Positions 35,826 to 47,350 of a DNA stretch of 64,000 bases are shown one piece after another. Numbering within the stretch: the first letter of the stretch is position 1; every line of letters starts with the position of its first letter. The notes under the pieces were generated by a model. The model saw only the letters and a list, made by a program, of their open reading frames with translations, searched no databases and was not told where the DNA came from. Where the stretch lies: NCBI GenBank assembly GCA_963921195.1, contig OY992537.1:1178001-1242000 (forward strand). The letters run 5' to 3'. The stretch is from Pegoplata infirma (lineage: Eukaryota; Arthropoda; Insecta; Diptera; Anthomyiidae). Both the position numbers and the translations under genes were made by a program.

Positions 35826-35880
35826 AAACAGCAAATAAAAAAGTTAACATCGGCCTTGCCGAATATGTTATTCCTCAAAA
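35826..35880 (+). repeat. 5' end fragment of the CAAGTAAG family
   Basis: AAAAAAGTTAACATCGGCC-TT-GCCGAATATG matches the 5' end of the copy at 60281-61118. Confidence 0.5.
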
Positions 35881-36369
35881 ATCAAAAAAAAAAAAATAAA
35901 ATTAACTATTATATATTTTTGTTCTACATGTTTGTCTCGAGCTTGATTATCATTTTACTCATCGAAATTTGTTAAAGTTTTTAAAAAATAAATTTTGACC
36001 GAAAAAATTAAAAAAAAATTCAGTGGAAAAATTGGAAAAACAAATTAATTTTGACCAACAATTAAAAAAAAATTCCGCGAAATTTTTTTTGTGATAAAAA
36101 GATTCACGAAATTTTTTTGGTGTAAAAAATAGTTCTTGTTTGTTTTTTGGAAAATTTCCAGCAAAATTTTAGATTTTTGAAATATAAAAAATAATAAAAA
36201 TATATCTTGAAATACATTATTTTTATTAATATTGGCACTCTGAATACGAATATAAAATTTCTGAAATTGGTCTAGGGATTTTCAAGATATCGCCTTCAAA
36301 ATTTGTCAAAATTTGTTTTAAAAGTCGCGGTTTTTTCCATGTTCAAGTAGGAATGTTGGTAGGAAGTTT

Positions 36370-36910
36370 TCTGTAATATTTTCGAGTAGGGAAGATGGAT
36401 ACTTTCTACATGAATGGTGCCTTAAATGGCCAAATGCTATATTGTTATGGGGAAATGGCTGCAGTATTTCAGACTAAGGTATTTGTTATTAAGAAGTGGA
36501 GTAAGGGGGTAGGTCTGTTCTAAATAATGTTGGGGGGGGGGGGGGGATAATGGGGGTCGGCCATACATTTTACCCTTCTAGGGTTAACCATGTGAGCGCT
36601 ATGAGCTGAAAAAAAATTAAATACAAAAAATGTATGGGGACCACCTTAAGGGATGAATATTGAGGGTAGGTATGTTCCGAGAAAATGTTCGTATTAAAAA
36701 AATATTGGAAGTCGGTCATACATTTTTCTTGTCTAGGGGCAACCCTGGGGCAGTTAGAGTGGTGGAGCAAATTTCATAAAAATTCCATTTTGTATGGTAG
36801 CTCCCTTATGGAGTGAAGATAGGGAGTAGGTTTGTTCAGAAAAAATGTTGGGGTGTAAAAATAAATGGAGATCGGCCTTACATTGCACTCCTCTAGGAGT
36901 TCAATGTGTT
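36370..36910. repeat. Degenerate tandem units related to the palindrome at 62-64 kb
   Basis: Two to three units of roughly 150 bp with TATGGGGACCACCTTA, AGAAAATGTT, GTCGGTCATACATTTT and GGCAGTTAGAG motifs, matching the repeat unit of 62600-63560. A run of 15 G lies at 36532-36546. Confidence 0.6.
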
Positions 36911-37689
36911 AATAATCCCACGCCTGAATTAAAGACGGGAATTATAAGCTTTTCATGTTGTAGGCTACTTACATATTGAAGAATATATGTTTGCTTTGTT
37001 AGGCCATACAGAGGCATGCACTTTTCCTCAGGGGGGTAAAGTTAAAATTTGTGTTAAAAATGGATAATAAACAACAAATTTGCAAGCATTTAAAACCTTT
37101 GTATGCAAAAGGTGTCCTACTTTAGGGACGCATGGAGAAGCCCCTATTAGACATGTGGGGTCCTCCGTCCAAATTTAAGCTCCGTTAGCTATAACTGGTA
37201 TAAATTTCACTGCAATCGGTCCAGTACTTACTGAATGGCCGAATTATTTCCAAAAAAATGTCGATAATAAACCAATGTGCAGCGTTCTCAAGGGCTATAC
37301 TGCGGATAATGGGATATTCTGTCAATGGACACGGTCCTTGGACTTTCCTTGTCTGATTTTCTCAAGTTTGTGAAAACAACTGAGAAATTCTGAACAAGCA
37401 TTTTTTCATTATTTTTATTCTTCTAAACTTTCCCCCCAATTTTCCTTTTCAGGGAATAATATGGAATATTTTAAGTCTGAGCGCCATAGAATTGCCTAAA
37501 AAGTTTACTTAATTTTTGGGCTTCTACAACCCAGCCTCAAGTCAGCTCAACAACCCATGTTCAAGAAATTTAAAAAAATCTAAAAATGTTTTTCTATTTA
37601 CTACTTTATGCAGCTTGAGAAAATCAGACCATTTGAACCCATTGTGCCATTATACTAAAGTTAAGAGTTTTGGTAAAAATTTTCTAAAA

Positions 37690-38105
37690 AAAAACAAAAC
37701 TTTGTTTGAAGGGCGCCACGGGTTTGTCTTAAATAAATTTTAAATAGCAGTCTGTCTTAAGCTCTTAAAAGGTTCAAGGGAAATAACTTTTGAGATTTTT
37801 TAAAAAATTTCTTGAAAAACCGCCCTTTTTGTAAATTTTAAACAGCAATATCTCTAAAAACGGTCGACCGATTTTATTATTTTTTTTTTATTTCGTGTTC
37901 AGCGCATCAAAAGTTATAAATATGATGTGTCGCAAAACATGTTTTTTTTTAATTTTTAAAAATCCATAACTTTGATATGGCGCTACAAGTTAATTAAATT
38001 CGATTGACCTCAAATTTGTAACATCTAACTTTTAGGTCTAGTAGAATAAAAGTTTGCCCGAACACTTGCGAAAATCAAAAGTTTAAGAAAAAATGTCACT
38101 CTAAT
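37690..38105 (-). repeat. Fragment of the 9828-type dispersed repeat
   Basis: Ends AAAAAATGTCACTCTAATGC. Shares GTAGAATAAAA, AACACTTG and AACAGCAATATCTC blocks with 22075-22372. Confidence 0.6.
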
Positions 38106-40017
38106 GCTACACATAACATTCGCAATAGTAAGATTAATTTATGACTGCCATATTGTTGCAAAGGATTCCACAACAAAATTGTATAAAGTATGGATATTAA
38201 CGTGCAAAACTAAAACTACTTTCACCTTATTTCTAAACAAATGGTGGCATGTTTAGAAATTCCTGTTTGGTTGCAGAATGATAATGTGTGTTTTTGTGAG
38301 TAAGCTCAGTGTGTTGACTGCTAAATGATCGATAATTAAATCCTTTAAAAGCCGAACCACTAATCATTGTAGCTAATCGAACAAAAAAAGAAAAAGTTTA
38401 CAGCGAACTGCCAAAGAAACTCCAAACAGAAATGTAAATTGCAGTAATAAGTATTAAGCTTATTACGATTTTCTTTTATTTTTATATTACGTTTTTGATG
38501 GCAGGTATTACGTTTAACGTTACTCATTTCCACCAAAAAAAAAAAAAAAAAAAAACGGAGCACGATTATAAAATAACATATAAATGTTATGAGCATTAGT
38601 TTTACCATTAACTACTAGCCCCCATGCATGCCCCATGTTAAAAAACACATTTTTGCAACCACCGACTGACTGCTTGTCTGAGGAAGGTCTCATGTTAAAA
38701 CATTTAACAACATTAGTCACCTCAAAACCACAACAGCAGCAACAAATAATAACGACAACAACCCAAGAGGTGTTTTGCTTTTGGTCATAATCTATAATAT
38801 GGTCATAACCACAAGTTCAATACCACCCACTCGTTCCATTCATTCCGTAACCATTCACCTAAACCGGCACAATTCATAGTTATGTAGATCTTAAATATTG
38901 TTTATTAACTAACAGGGATGTATTCCGAACAGAGGAGATCCTGATTTTCATAAAACATGGAGGACATGTTGTAAAAACAAAAAACCAAACTTAACTAAAA
39001 ACTGCGAAAATTAACTAAATCGAAAAACAATTGGCAATTCAATAAATATTTTGAGAATCCTAAAAACTATAATCCAGTTACTGGATATATTAATATCTAT
39101 TGATCGGAGGGATTTCTTTTACAAAACATTCAAAAATTAAATTAAAAGCGCTTGTCGAGGACTAAAAGTACCTTCTTCATTATTTTTTTTAAATTTTTCC
39201 AGATTTTTTTACTATTAGTTAAAGAGATTCGCAATTATGCAAATCATATATCTCACTTACAATTAGTTTTCGAAATATCGTTATTTTAAGTTTTTAACAT
39301 TCTTAGAAGCACACTTCCTCAATTCTAAGAACGGAACTGAATTATTGACTAATATTTTCTGTAAACATAATCTTAATAAATGTGTCTCAAAAATAAAGAT
39401 TTCATTGATTTGCAAAAAATTTTCTTTGGTATTAAGGATTTCTTCCTTATGTTAGCGAACTTTTTTCCTCATAGTTTGAAAAATTTCTTATTTTTTAGTT
39501 GATTTTACTAAATTCTAGAAAAATTAAAGAACATAGGAAAATTTTCCCCAAATTTTAGTTTTTTTAATGTTGAGAACAAAAATCATTTACATGTTTTGAA
39601 AAGGCTTAATTGCAAACGATGAGAATGGGTTAAGATTGGAGTATTCTTTAATATCTACAAATACCTTTTTAAAAATAAATTTCAATTATTCCCACATTTT
39701 CCTTTCCCCGCTTTCAAATAGGTATCCAATCTATTTTTGTCCAAAAAAATATATAAAAAAAATCTATATTTAATGGATTTAATATCCAATAAATTTTTGT
39801 CCACTACAGAATAATTTAGGAGATCAGAGAAGAAGCCTTGGGATTCCTCCCATTTTAACAGTATATGCTTACACTTTCTTTATATGTGAAATCTGAGAGT
39901 CGTGCCAAAGTTAATATGGAGTATTTCACAACAGCTGACTTTGCTAATAAACAGGAAGAAAAATTCGCATACACCGTGTTAATTAAATATTGTCTATTGC
40001 AGTTGAGGTTAGGTTAG
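38106..40017. other. Intronic sequence, no recognised gene
   Basis: Includes a poly-A tract at 38534 and AT-rich stretches. ORFs overlapping the tract are not credible. Confidence 0.45.
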
Positions 40018-41096
40018 GTTGGATGGGCGCTCGCCATTTGGCGAGTTCACTCGGAGGCCATAAGGCCCATTGTGATTCCCCTAATCATATTTCCCCTCTC
40101 CCTCTCTGATACAAAGTTCTACTTTTCAAACCACCCCGTTTCCCTGAGGTATTCCGCTAGAGACGTCAATGAGACACCGCTTAGGCAGTCCAGGTCATCG
40201 AAAAATCTTTGCCCCAAATGCTTAAGGCGGCTCCTCATTAGACCCGGACATTCGCATAGAAAGTTCTTCACTGACTCCTCTTCCTCCACCTCCCCACAGC
40301 TTCTACAATAGTCCCTATCAGAAATTCCCATACGCACGGCCATTTGGCCAATCATACAGTGTCCTGTAAGTACTCCAACTAATAGGCTAACCGTCAGTTT
40401 GCCAAAAGTAAGAAGACTTTTTGTCCTCTTAGGATTCGGCAGTGGCCACAGGGTTCTAGATATCCTGCACATAATCAGTGATATCCACCTATCCTTCATC
40501 CTATTTTCAGATATCCTATCAATTTCGTTCATCAATTCCACTATAGGAACCGAGATGTCAGGTTCTACACGTTCCCCCACCGAATCAGAGCCATTCCTCG
40601 CACACTCATCAGCCAATTCGTTCCCAGCGACCCCACTGTGGCCTGGGACCCAGATTAGCTTGATTGTGTGCTGACTGATTCGACGAAGCGATTGTATACA
40701 ATTCAAAACTATTCCCGATTTTACAGTATTTGACTCTAAGGCCTTCAGAGCTGAGAGACTATCCACGAAAATGTTAATGACGCAAGGACGAAGATCTCTT
40801 GTCATAATTAACTGCGCGGCTTTGTCAATTGCAAGCACCTCAGCCTGGAAAACACTACACTTATCCGGAAGCCTCAATGAGACCCCGATTTCGAGGCATT
40901 CAGAGTAGACTCCCGAACCCGTACCCATCTCCATTTTCGATCCGTCCGTAAAGATTGAGATCGCATTCTCTGAAATAACAGAGTTTTCCGCCCAGTCTTC
41001 CCTAGTCGGTATTTGGACTTCGAAGGTTCTGTCAAAGTTCGTCTGTGGTGAGATATAGTCGGTTCTCTGTTCCAGTTCCGTCCCGCCCACCGTATT
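40018..41096 (-). mobile_element. 5'-truncated non-LTR retrotransposon with RNase H domain (I/LOA-like)
   Basis: A 323-codon open frame (41090-40119) starts at a non-ATG codon and is the C-terminal part of a reverse-transcriptase polyprotein. The RNase H catalytic set is visible: D49 (FTDGSK), E84 (FQAEVLAI), D110 (FVDSLSAL), H151 and D161 (GHSGVAGNELADE). A cysteine cluster CRSCGEVEEEE...CECPGL follows. The minus-strand 3' UTR ends CCTAACCTAACCTCAA. RT and endonuclease are missing, as expected of 5' truncation. The frame is intact over its length, so the insertion may be fairly young. It has the same orientation as Pvf. Confidence 0.92.
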
Positions 41097-41701
41097 TATT
41101 TTATTGAAAATAAGTTTTCTTGCATAAAAAGGACATTCGTTGTGGAATACTTTTAATATGAGTGAAATACTTGGTGTCTTCCGCTCTGTCTGCCAATCAA
41201 GTATTTATTTATTTAAGCCAAGACCAAAAACCAACATAAATGTTATATGGCCTGGCACCTACCACCAAAACAAACCCACTATTTCTCAGCATTTTTTTTG
41301 GAAATTATAGTCTGGAGTCTGTTTGTCTATCATGTCGTTATACATGCAATAAGTAATGAAATATTTTACTAAACACATGCATTGATTTTAAGCGGTTTAT
41401 TGGCTCGATCTTATGAACTTCTCAGTATGTTGATAATCAATGAGCGCAATTAAATTTAACTAGATTTGTCTGCAGGTCTTTTAAAAAATAAAAACTTTGA
41501 TATAAATCAAAATAAACACTGAAATGAAATCTTATTCCAACAAATTGTGGTTATAGATATTTTAAAGCATATAAAAAGAAAAATATTAAAAGCTGTGTTG
41601 AAAATTAAATTTATTATTTATTTTTGTTTTTATATTTTACTTTTAATTTTTATTTCTTATCTAAAATTTTTATTTATTTTTTTATTCATATTATACAGGG
41701 T
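41097..41701. other. AT-rich intronic sequence
   Basis: No feature recognised; hydrophobic ORFs here come from T-rich DNA. Confidence 0.45.
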
Positions 41702-42699
41702 GATTCAGTCACGACCCGCCGAATTTTACCAGCGTGTTCCTTGGCTCATTTCATGAAAATATATCCATTACGACCATCCCCCGAAAATGCAAGTGTGCGA
41801 AATGGCAGCGGTTTGAAAATTTTCGGATTGGTGGTTGGAGGGTAGTAGGGTAAAATTGATAACTTCTGAACCTAAGGTCCGATTTTTTTGTTTTTGGGCC
41901 TATTGGAAAGTTCATTAGGAGACCCTTTAGAATCAATAACAAAAAAAATAAAGTGAAATCGTCGAGATACAGAGCTTTTAAAAATAAAATTTGAAAAAAA
42001 GTTATAAAAATTTGCGCATAACCTTAATTTTCTCAGCCAGATGGCAGGTTACTTATGTTTTTTTATCTTAAAAGATAGCCCTATGTCTTACCTTTTCAAA
42101 ATGCCCTTAATGAAGCCCAGAGGTCTTTTTGTTCTAAAGTTATGCCTATTTGACTGATGTGAAAACAATTTTTTTTTGGGTTTGGAGGCGAAATAACAGC
42201 ACACATTCATTTGTTTTTGTAAATTAACAAGTTTAAGATTTTATTTTATTAAAATTTTTGGAAGGCAAATGGTCACAACTTTGGAACTGTAAGATCTCTG
42301 GGCTTTTTTTATGGCATTTTAGAAAGGTAAGAGGTAGGGCTATCTTTTAAGAGAAAAAAACATAAGTAACCTGCCATCTGGTTGAGCAAATTGAGGTTAT
42401 GTACAAATTTTTATATCTCTTTTTCAAATTTTATTTTTAAAAGCTCTGTATCTCGACGATTTTGTTATTTGTTCTGAAAGGTCTCCCAATGAACTTTCCA
42501 ACAAGCCCAAAAACAAAAAAATCGGACCCTTGGTTCAGAAGTTATCAATTTTACCCTACTACCCTCCAACCACCAATCCGAAAATTTTCAAACCGCTGCC
42601 ATTTCGCACACTTGCATTTTCGGGGGATGGTCGTAATGGATATATTTTCATGAAATGAACCAAGGAACACGCTGGTAAAATTCGGCGGGACGTGGAATC
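41702..42699. mobile_element. Foldback element with ~450-bp arms
   Basis: The ends GATTCAGTCACGACCCGCCG and CGGCGGGACGTGGAATC begin arms that mirror through GTAAAATTGATAACTTCTGA and CCTGCCATCTGG to a short centre near 42210. The two 63-codon ORFs on opposite strands (41751-41942 and 42462-42653) are arm images and explain each other. Confidence 0.85.
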
Positions 42700-42721
42700 T
42701 GACAAATTCCGAAGCACGTGT

Positions 42722-44750
42722 TGACTAATGAGAGAGGTCTTTCGGAGGGCACCCACCGATTGTCCTGAAACTTGAATATGGGAATGAAGGGAGAAGAATA
42801 AGATTGAACTGTTTTTTTAGTTGCCCAATTTCAAATTAAAAAAAGGGTTGCTCCCTTTTTCGGCATTTTTTTACCCATTCTGTTAACCCCTAAAATAGGA
42901 GATAGCAAAAAATCTATGTAGTAGAGTTACGAGAATGCCTTGAAAATTTTATGCCGTCCAAAAAAATTTTATGTTACAATTTAATTGGTAAAAGCCTTGT
43001 AAAATTACAAAATTATTGGTAAAAATCTTGTAAAATTACTAGGAATTCTCGTCAAATAGGAGGTAGCAAAAAAAATTAACAAATTTTTCTTGTTTTTCAA
43101 AGTTTTTTTTTTTAGTGTAGCAAATACTGGTGTAGAGTATATATGTATGGTCGGTCTTAAATATCTATCATTTTCTTACTTGTTTTTATTAATCCATATT
43201 TTGCGACGTATTTGTTCGGAACGTTCCGATTTGCAAGTCAAAAAAGGAACCTAAAGCCATTTTTCTACAGGTCCAATATTTTTGTTAGTTAATATCGACC
43301 CGAAAAGGTAACTTTTACGACCCGAAAGTTTTCGAAATTCAAAAAATGCTAAATTGTCTCCACCCTAATGACAGCGTCATCGATTGTCCTGAAACTTGCA
43401 TTTAGGAAAGAGGGGAGCAAAATAAGAGCTACCTGTTTTTTTTATAGCTGCCCAATCTTACATTTAGTGGGTCAAAGGGGAGGGGGAAAATGGGATTTTT
43501 TCGCCTTTTTGAGGATTTTCCCATTTCTTCAAAAGTAACTATATGAACATTTTATACAGGTCAAACGTTTTTTTAAGGGCCTATCCAATGGCGCATAGGC
43601 CGTGTCCAAGTTCGGTATAGTTAAGTTTGTTATTGTCAAAATTGTATAATCTATGGGGTAGTTTATATGGAGATGTATATTAGACTGGGTCGACCATAAA
43701 GGAGAAAAAAAGTTCCCATTGGGCGGGCTTAATTTTAAAGCTTGCCTCGAAAAAGTTCCATAGCCAAAATATTAGATTTTTAGGTCGCGATTTGGTACCA
43801 CCGAAATCGTTTTTTGTTCATAGCTTTGTCATTTGATGTCCGATCGTTTAAAAAAAAAATTGTTAGAAAGTCCTCAGCGAGTACTAAAGTTAACTCATAT
43901 CTGGTTTTAACCTCAGAGGTCATCTTCTTGTTATGATTGTTAGTTTCTCATCTTTCTACCCACTCAAATGATTTTTATTTTTCCATTAAATTATAGCACT
44001 AAGAAAATCATAAAATCCTTCCCTTGGAAGTATCCAGTTAAATTTATTAACAAAAAAGCTACATTTGAATTAAGATTTTCATATACAATATAAAGAAAAT
44101 TAGAAAAAAAACACTTGTTATTATGCCTTAAAACTATATTTAATTTTTTTTAGTTTGTGTTTAAATACATACGAACAAGTGTTTTAAATCTTTTTCTATG
44201 GAAATTTAAAATTGAATGTAAGTTTTCTGTTAACTAATTTAAGAGGGTACTTCTAAGGCAAGAATTTCATGGATTTTTTAATGCTATAATCATTTAGGTG
44301 GGTAGAAAGCTGAGAAACTAACACTCATGACACGAAGATGACCTCAGAGGTCAAAACCAGATATGGGTCAAATTTAGTACTCGCGGAGGACTTTCAAACT
44401 ATTTTTTTTTTAAAACGATCGGACATCAAATGACAAAGCTTTAAAATTAAGCCCGCCCAATTTTAACTTTTTTTTCGACCCGGTCTAATGTATATACGTA
44501 CGACCGCCAAAATCATATATAATAATCTCTATCAAAATTAAGCTGATCCGTATTTTTTCGTTTGGCGAAATTTTTATTTGTTCGGCTTTTACACGGATTT
44601 TTCCGAAAGCCCTTATTTTCTTAAGGTGGCAACCCTTTTTTAAATTTGAGATTGGGCTTTTAAAAAAACAGGTAACTCTTATTTTTTCCTCCTCATTCAA
44701 GTTTCAGGTGCAATCGGTGGGTGCCCTGTGAAAGATCTTTCTTGTTAGTT
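42722..44750. mobile_element. Inverted-repeat element with GGGCACCCACCGATTG ends
   Basis: Left end TGACTAATGAGAGAGGTCTT then GGGCACCCACCGATTG and CCTGAAACTTGAAT; right end its inverted counterpart (CAAGTTTCAGGTGCAATCGG onward to TTGTTAGTT). A third copy of the CGATTGTCCTGAAACTTG block is at 43382. The foldback at 43680-44493 is nested. Confidence 0.7.
43680..44493. mobile_element. Nested foldback with TTAGACTGGGTCGACC ends
   Basis: The ends TTAGACTGGGTCGACC and CGACCCGGTCTAA are inverted, and the arms mirror through GGGCGGGCTTAATTTTAAAG / CTTTAAAATTAAGCCCGCCC and GAGGTCATCTTC / GAAGATGACCTC. The flanks share TGTATA. Confidence 0.8.
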
Positions 44751-45294
44751 CTAAAAATAAGTTCTAAACATCCCAGCAAAAAATTGGTAAAGGGGTACCC
44801 ATTACCTGCCTAGCTTACGTGGTAATGGCTTTGAATACTACTAATTACCATTAGCATTACTTTACGCAAAAAAAGGCAAAATGTGGTTACCTCCAATGAC
44901 ATCACCGTGTTAAAGTAATTAACATTGAAATTGGGAGGTTACTAATTACTCATATTTTTGCTAACCCCTTAAGTTACACACAAAAAAAAAAATTTCAATT
45001 TCAATAAAAAAATTCACGAATTCAATAAATAAATTAACTAAAAAAGCCGCGGTGAAGATTTTCACGAATTCAATAAACGCATTTGTAAGTCGTTTGCTGA
45101 AAATAATTTCAATAAACAAATTTCAAGATTCAATAAAAAAGTTTATTGATTTATTTTTTTTTAATATTTTTTTTAGAACTAAAGAAAAAAAAAAATTTTA
45201 TATTTTTTTATTTGTTTTTTTTTTATTATTTATTTTTATTTTATTATTTTAATTGTTTTCTTTATTTCTTACTTTTTCTCAATTTATTGTTTCC

Positions 45295-45370
45295 ATTGAG
45301 CTTTGAACAGCATACCTCCTGTTTAGAATGCTGGCGGTCTAACTAACTGAGCTACAGCATGACAACAAGT
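45295..45370 (-). other. tRNA-like module, minus strand
   Basis: A box TAGCTCAGTTAGTTAG (45354-45339) and B-box-like GTTCAAAGCTC (45308-45298) at normal tRNA spacing. The strong A box argues for real tRNA ancestry; the weak T arm argues against function. Confidence 0.55.
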
Positions 45371-45669
45371 TTTAACGCATAAAATCAATTTGGTTTTAAA
45401 TAAAAGTAAACAAGAATTCTGAAACACTCACATAATTTTGTCAGTAATGGTAACAGAAAAAATTCTCAATTGAAATTAACAAAAGAAAAAAATACTGACT
45501 AATTTAGTTGAGTGCATCACTTTCATTCTCTAACTTATAACAGTAAAAACATTTAACACACAACTATACACACACACACGCATTCACAAACAAATTGTGT
45601 TTTTATTTCTATTTTGTTCTTGCTTGTAAGTAGATGACAGAATTTAGCCGACAAAACTATAACACTGTT

Positions 45670-45745
45670 TTGGCGTTATGCGCTAAGCGGTGGATAAACT
45701 TATTACTTTTTTTGGGGGTCGTTGGTTCGAATCCCCATCAGACCC
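45670..45745 (+). other. tRNA-like module, plus strand
   Basis: GCGTTATGCGCTAAGCGGTGG resembles a D arm with extra bases. B box GGTTCGAATCC (45724-45734) lies in a GGGG...CCCC context, followed by a long T run. Confidence 0.5.
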
Positions 45746-46171
45746 AACTTTTTTTTTTTTTTTTTTAATATTTTTTGTTTTTTTTTTTAAGTTATTACTT
45801 TATTTGAAATTACTATGTGTGAAAAAAAGAAACACAACAAAACTTGCCGACGGAATGAGTTGAACATAGTTTTTTTTTAATTTCAATAAATTTTTTTATT
45901 GATACAATAAAAAAATTTATTAAAAATATTTTTATTTTTAATAAACGCGTTTATTAAAATTTTCTTAAATATTTTTTTTTCTGTGTAATTACTTGGTAAG
46001 CCAAGTTTTTTCTGGGACGCTGCGTTGTAAACTTTAGTAGCAAATACATTAGTGGGATAACAAACGTTATAAATAAAAAATTAATCCACCTACCATAGTG
46101 GATTTATTTTGTTCGTTAATCCAAACGCGCAAAAAACACACTTATTATTTGAAAGGAATTCATTTTATAAT

Positions 46172-46443
46172 ATCGCTCATTTACTTGTATAGTGTCATAA
46201 CTCAAAATGTTTGATTTTACAGAAAACCTGTTTAAAGTTTACAATTGAAACTTGGTTAACATTGCAAAAGGCCCGTACATAGAAAATGTTATAACGGCGT
46301 GTTCTCTTCTCAAACGGTGAGTTTAAAAGATATTAATACGAATTTTTGACACAATATAAAGCAGGATACAACAAATTATTCTGTATTGTTTACCCAAAAA
46401 CGACATATTTTGAGTTATGACACTATACAAGTAAATGAGCGAC
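46172..46443. mobile_element. ~270-bp MITE, ATCGCTCATTTACTTG family
   Basis: The ends ATCGCTCATTTACTTGTATA and TATACAAGTAAATGAGCGAC are a perfect inverted pair extending inward through GTGTCATAACTCAAAAT. The second copy is at 60369-60643. Confidence 0.88.
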
Positions 46444-47350
46444 ATCATTCTGAGCAGAACTCATTGCTAATTTCTTTCTCTCATTATAGACACCATTTAC
46501 ATCAAAGTTTAGCCTCAGGTGTTATATTGCCATAATAAGAAAAGCGGCAAAACATTTCCATAGAGACTACACCCATATTGGTGCATGTAACAAATAATTT
46601 ACAATGTTATTAACTGTAAAATCCTTTGGAGGCTGCGTGGGAACATGCCATAATGTATAAATATGAAAACAACAACTGTAAAAACAATAGTGCAAGCAAC
46701 AATAAATACATTGAAATACATTATACAACGTACACACACACATACATCCATACTGACATATAGACAATCGATTTCATTTAATGTTGTTATCAATGCAATA
46801 AGCGAACAAAAGCAATGTTAATGTGAACGAAATTGAAAACAGACGCACACATACATACACACAAACAATTAAAATACATTTGCGAAAGTTTTAGTAAGTT
46901 GAAAGAAAAAATATTAAAATGAACTAAAGCTTATGATGTTTTTGATCTCGTAAGCGTATTATGGCCGCAGGTGCAAATATACATTGTTGCATCATCATCA
47001 GCACTAGCACCAGCACCACCAACACCACCATAAATATCATCGTTAGCGGCATCAACAACGACTTTGCATTACATTTATATTATTGTGTTCCATAGACATT
47101 TATCAGTAGTTGATGTTCAACCGAATGCTACATAAAAAAATTACCGAATGTTACAATAAATGATAAAAAATTATAATTTTTAAACCCAAAACATTTTAAA
47201 CATCATACAGATCAGATCATTTTTTTTTTCTTTCACCACAGTCCAAAGTAAAAGAGGTACCTCCTGATATTTCACATAAATATGACTTAAAAATCTGAAT
47301 ATGAGGAAAAAAGTTAATACTTTTATTAAGCAAATGAACATTTTTATCTA
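46444..47350. other. Intronic sequence with trinucleotide-rich patch
   Basis: CATCATCATCAGCACTAGC and following CAC/CAA triplets at 46989-47065. No gene recognised. Confidence 0.5.

Larger units (their letters stand above)
44975..45986. mobile_element. CACACAAAAAA-ended element with two tRNA-like modules
   Basis: The ends CACACAAAAAAAAAAATTTC and TTTTTTTTCTGTG are inverted; TTCAATAAA / TTTATTGA repeats fill both arms. tRNA-like modules in opposite orientations lie at about 45295-45370 (minus) and 45670-45745 (plus). Confidence 0.65.
44771..46017. mobile_element. TCCCAGCAAAA-ended element interrupted by another element
   Basis: The ends TCCCAGCAAAAAATTGG and CCAAGTTTTTTCTGGGA. Same family as 20128-21461, with CATTACC / GGTAATGG motifs. 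A CACACAAAA-ended element is inserted (44975-45986). Confidence 0.75.

Noticed and set aside
38360..38720. ORFs across the poly-A tract
   Set aside because: Phenylalanine runs come from reading poly-A on the minus strand; no other coding sign.
40005..40022. Telomere-like GGTTAGGTTAGG
   Set aside because: Only two to three units at the 3' end of the LINE fragment; insect elements of this kind often end so.
41751..42653. Pair of identical-looking small ORFs on both strands
   Set aside because: They are the arms of the foldback at 41702-42699.
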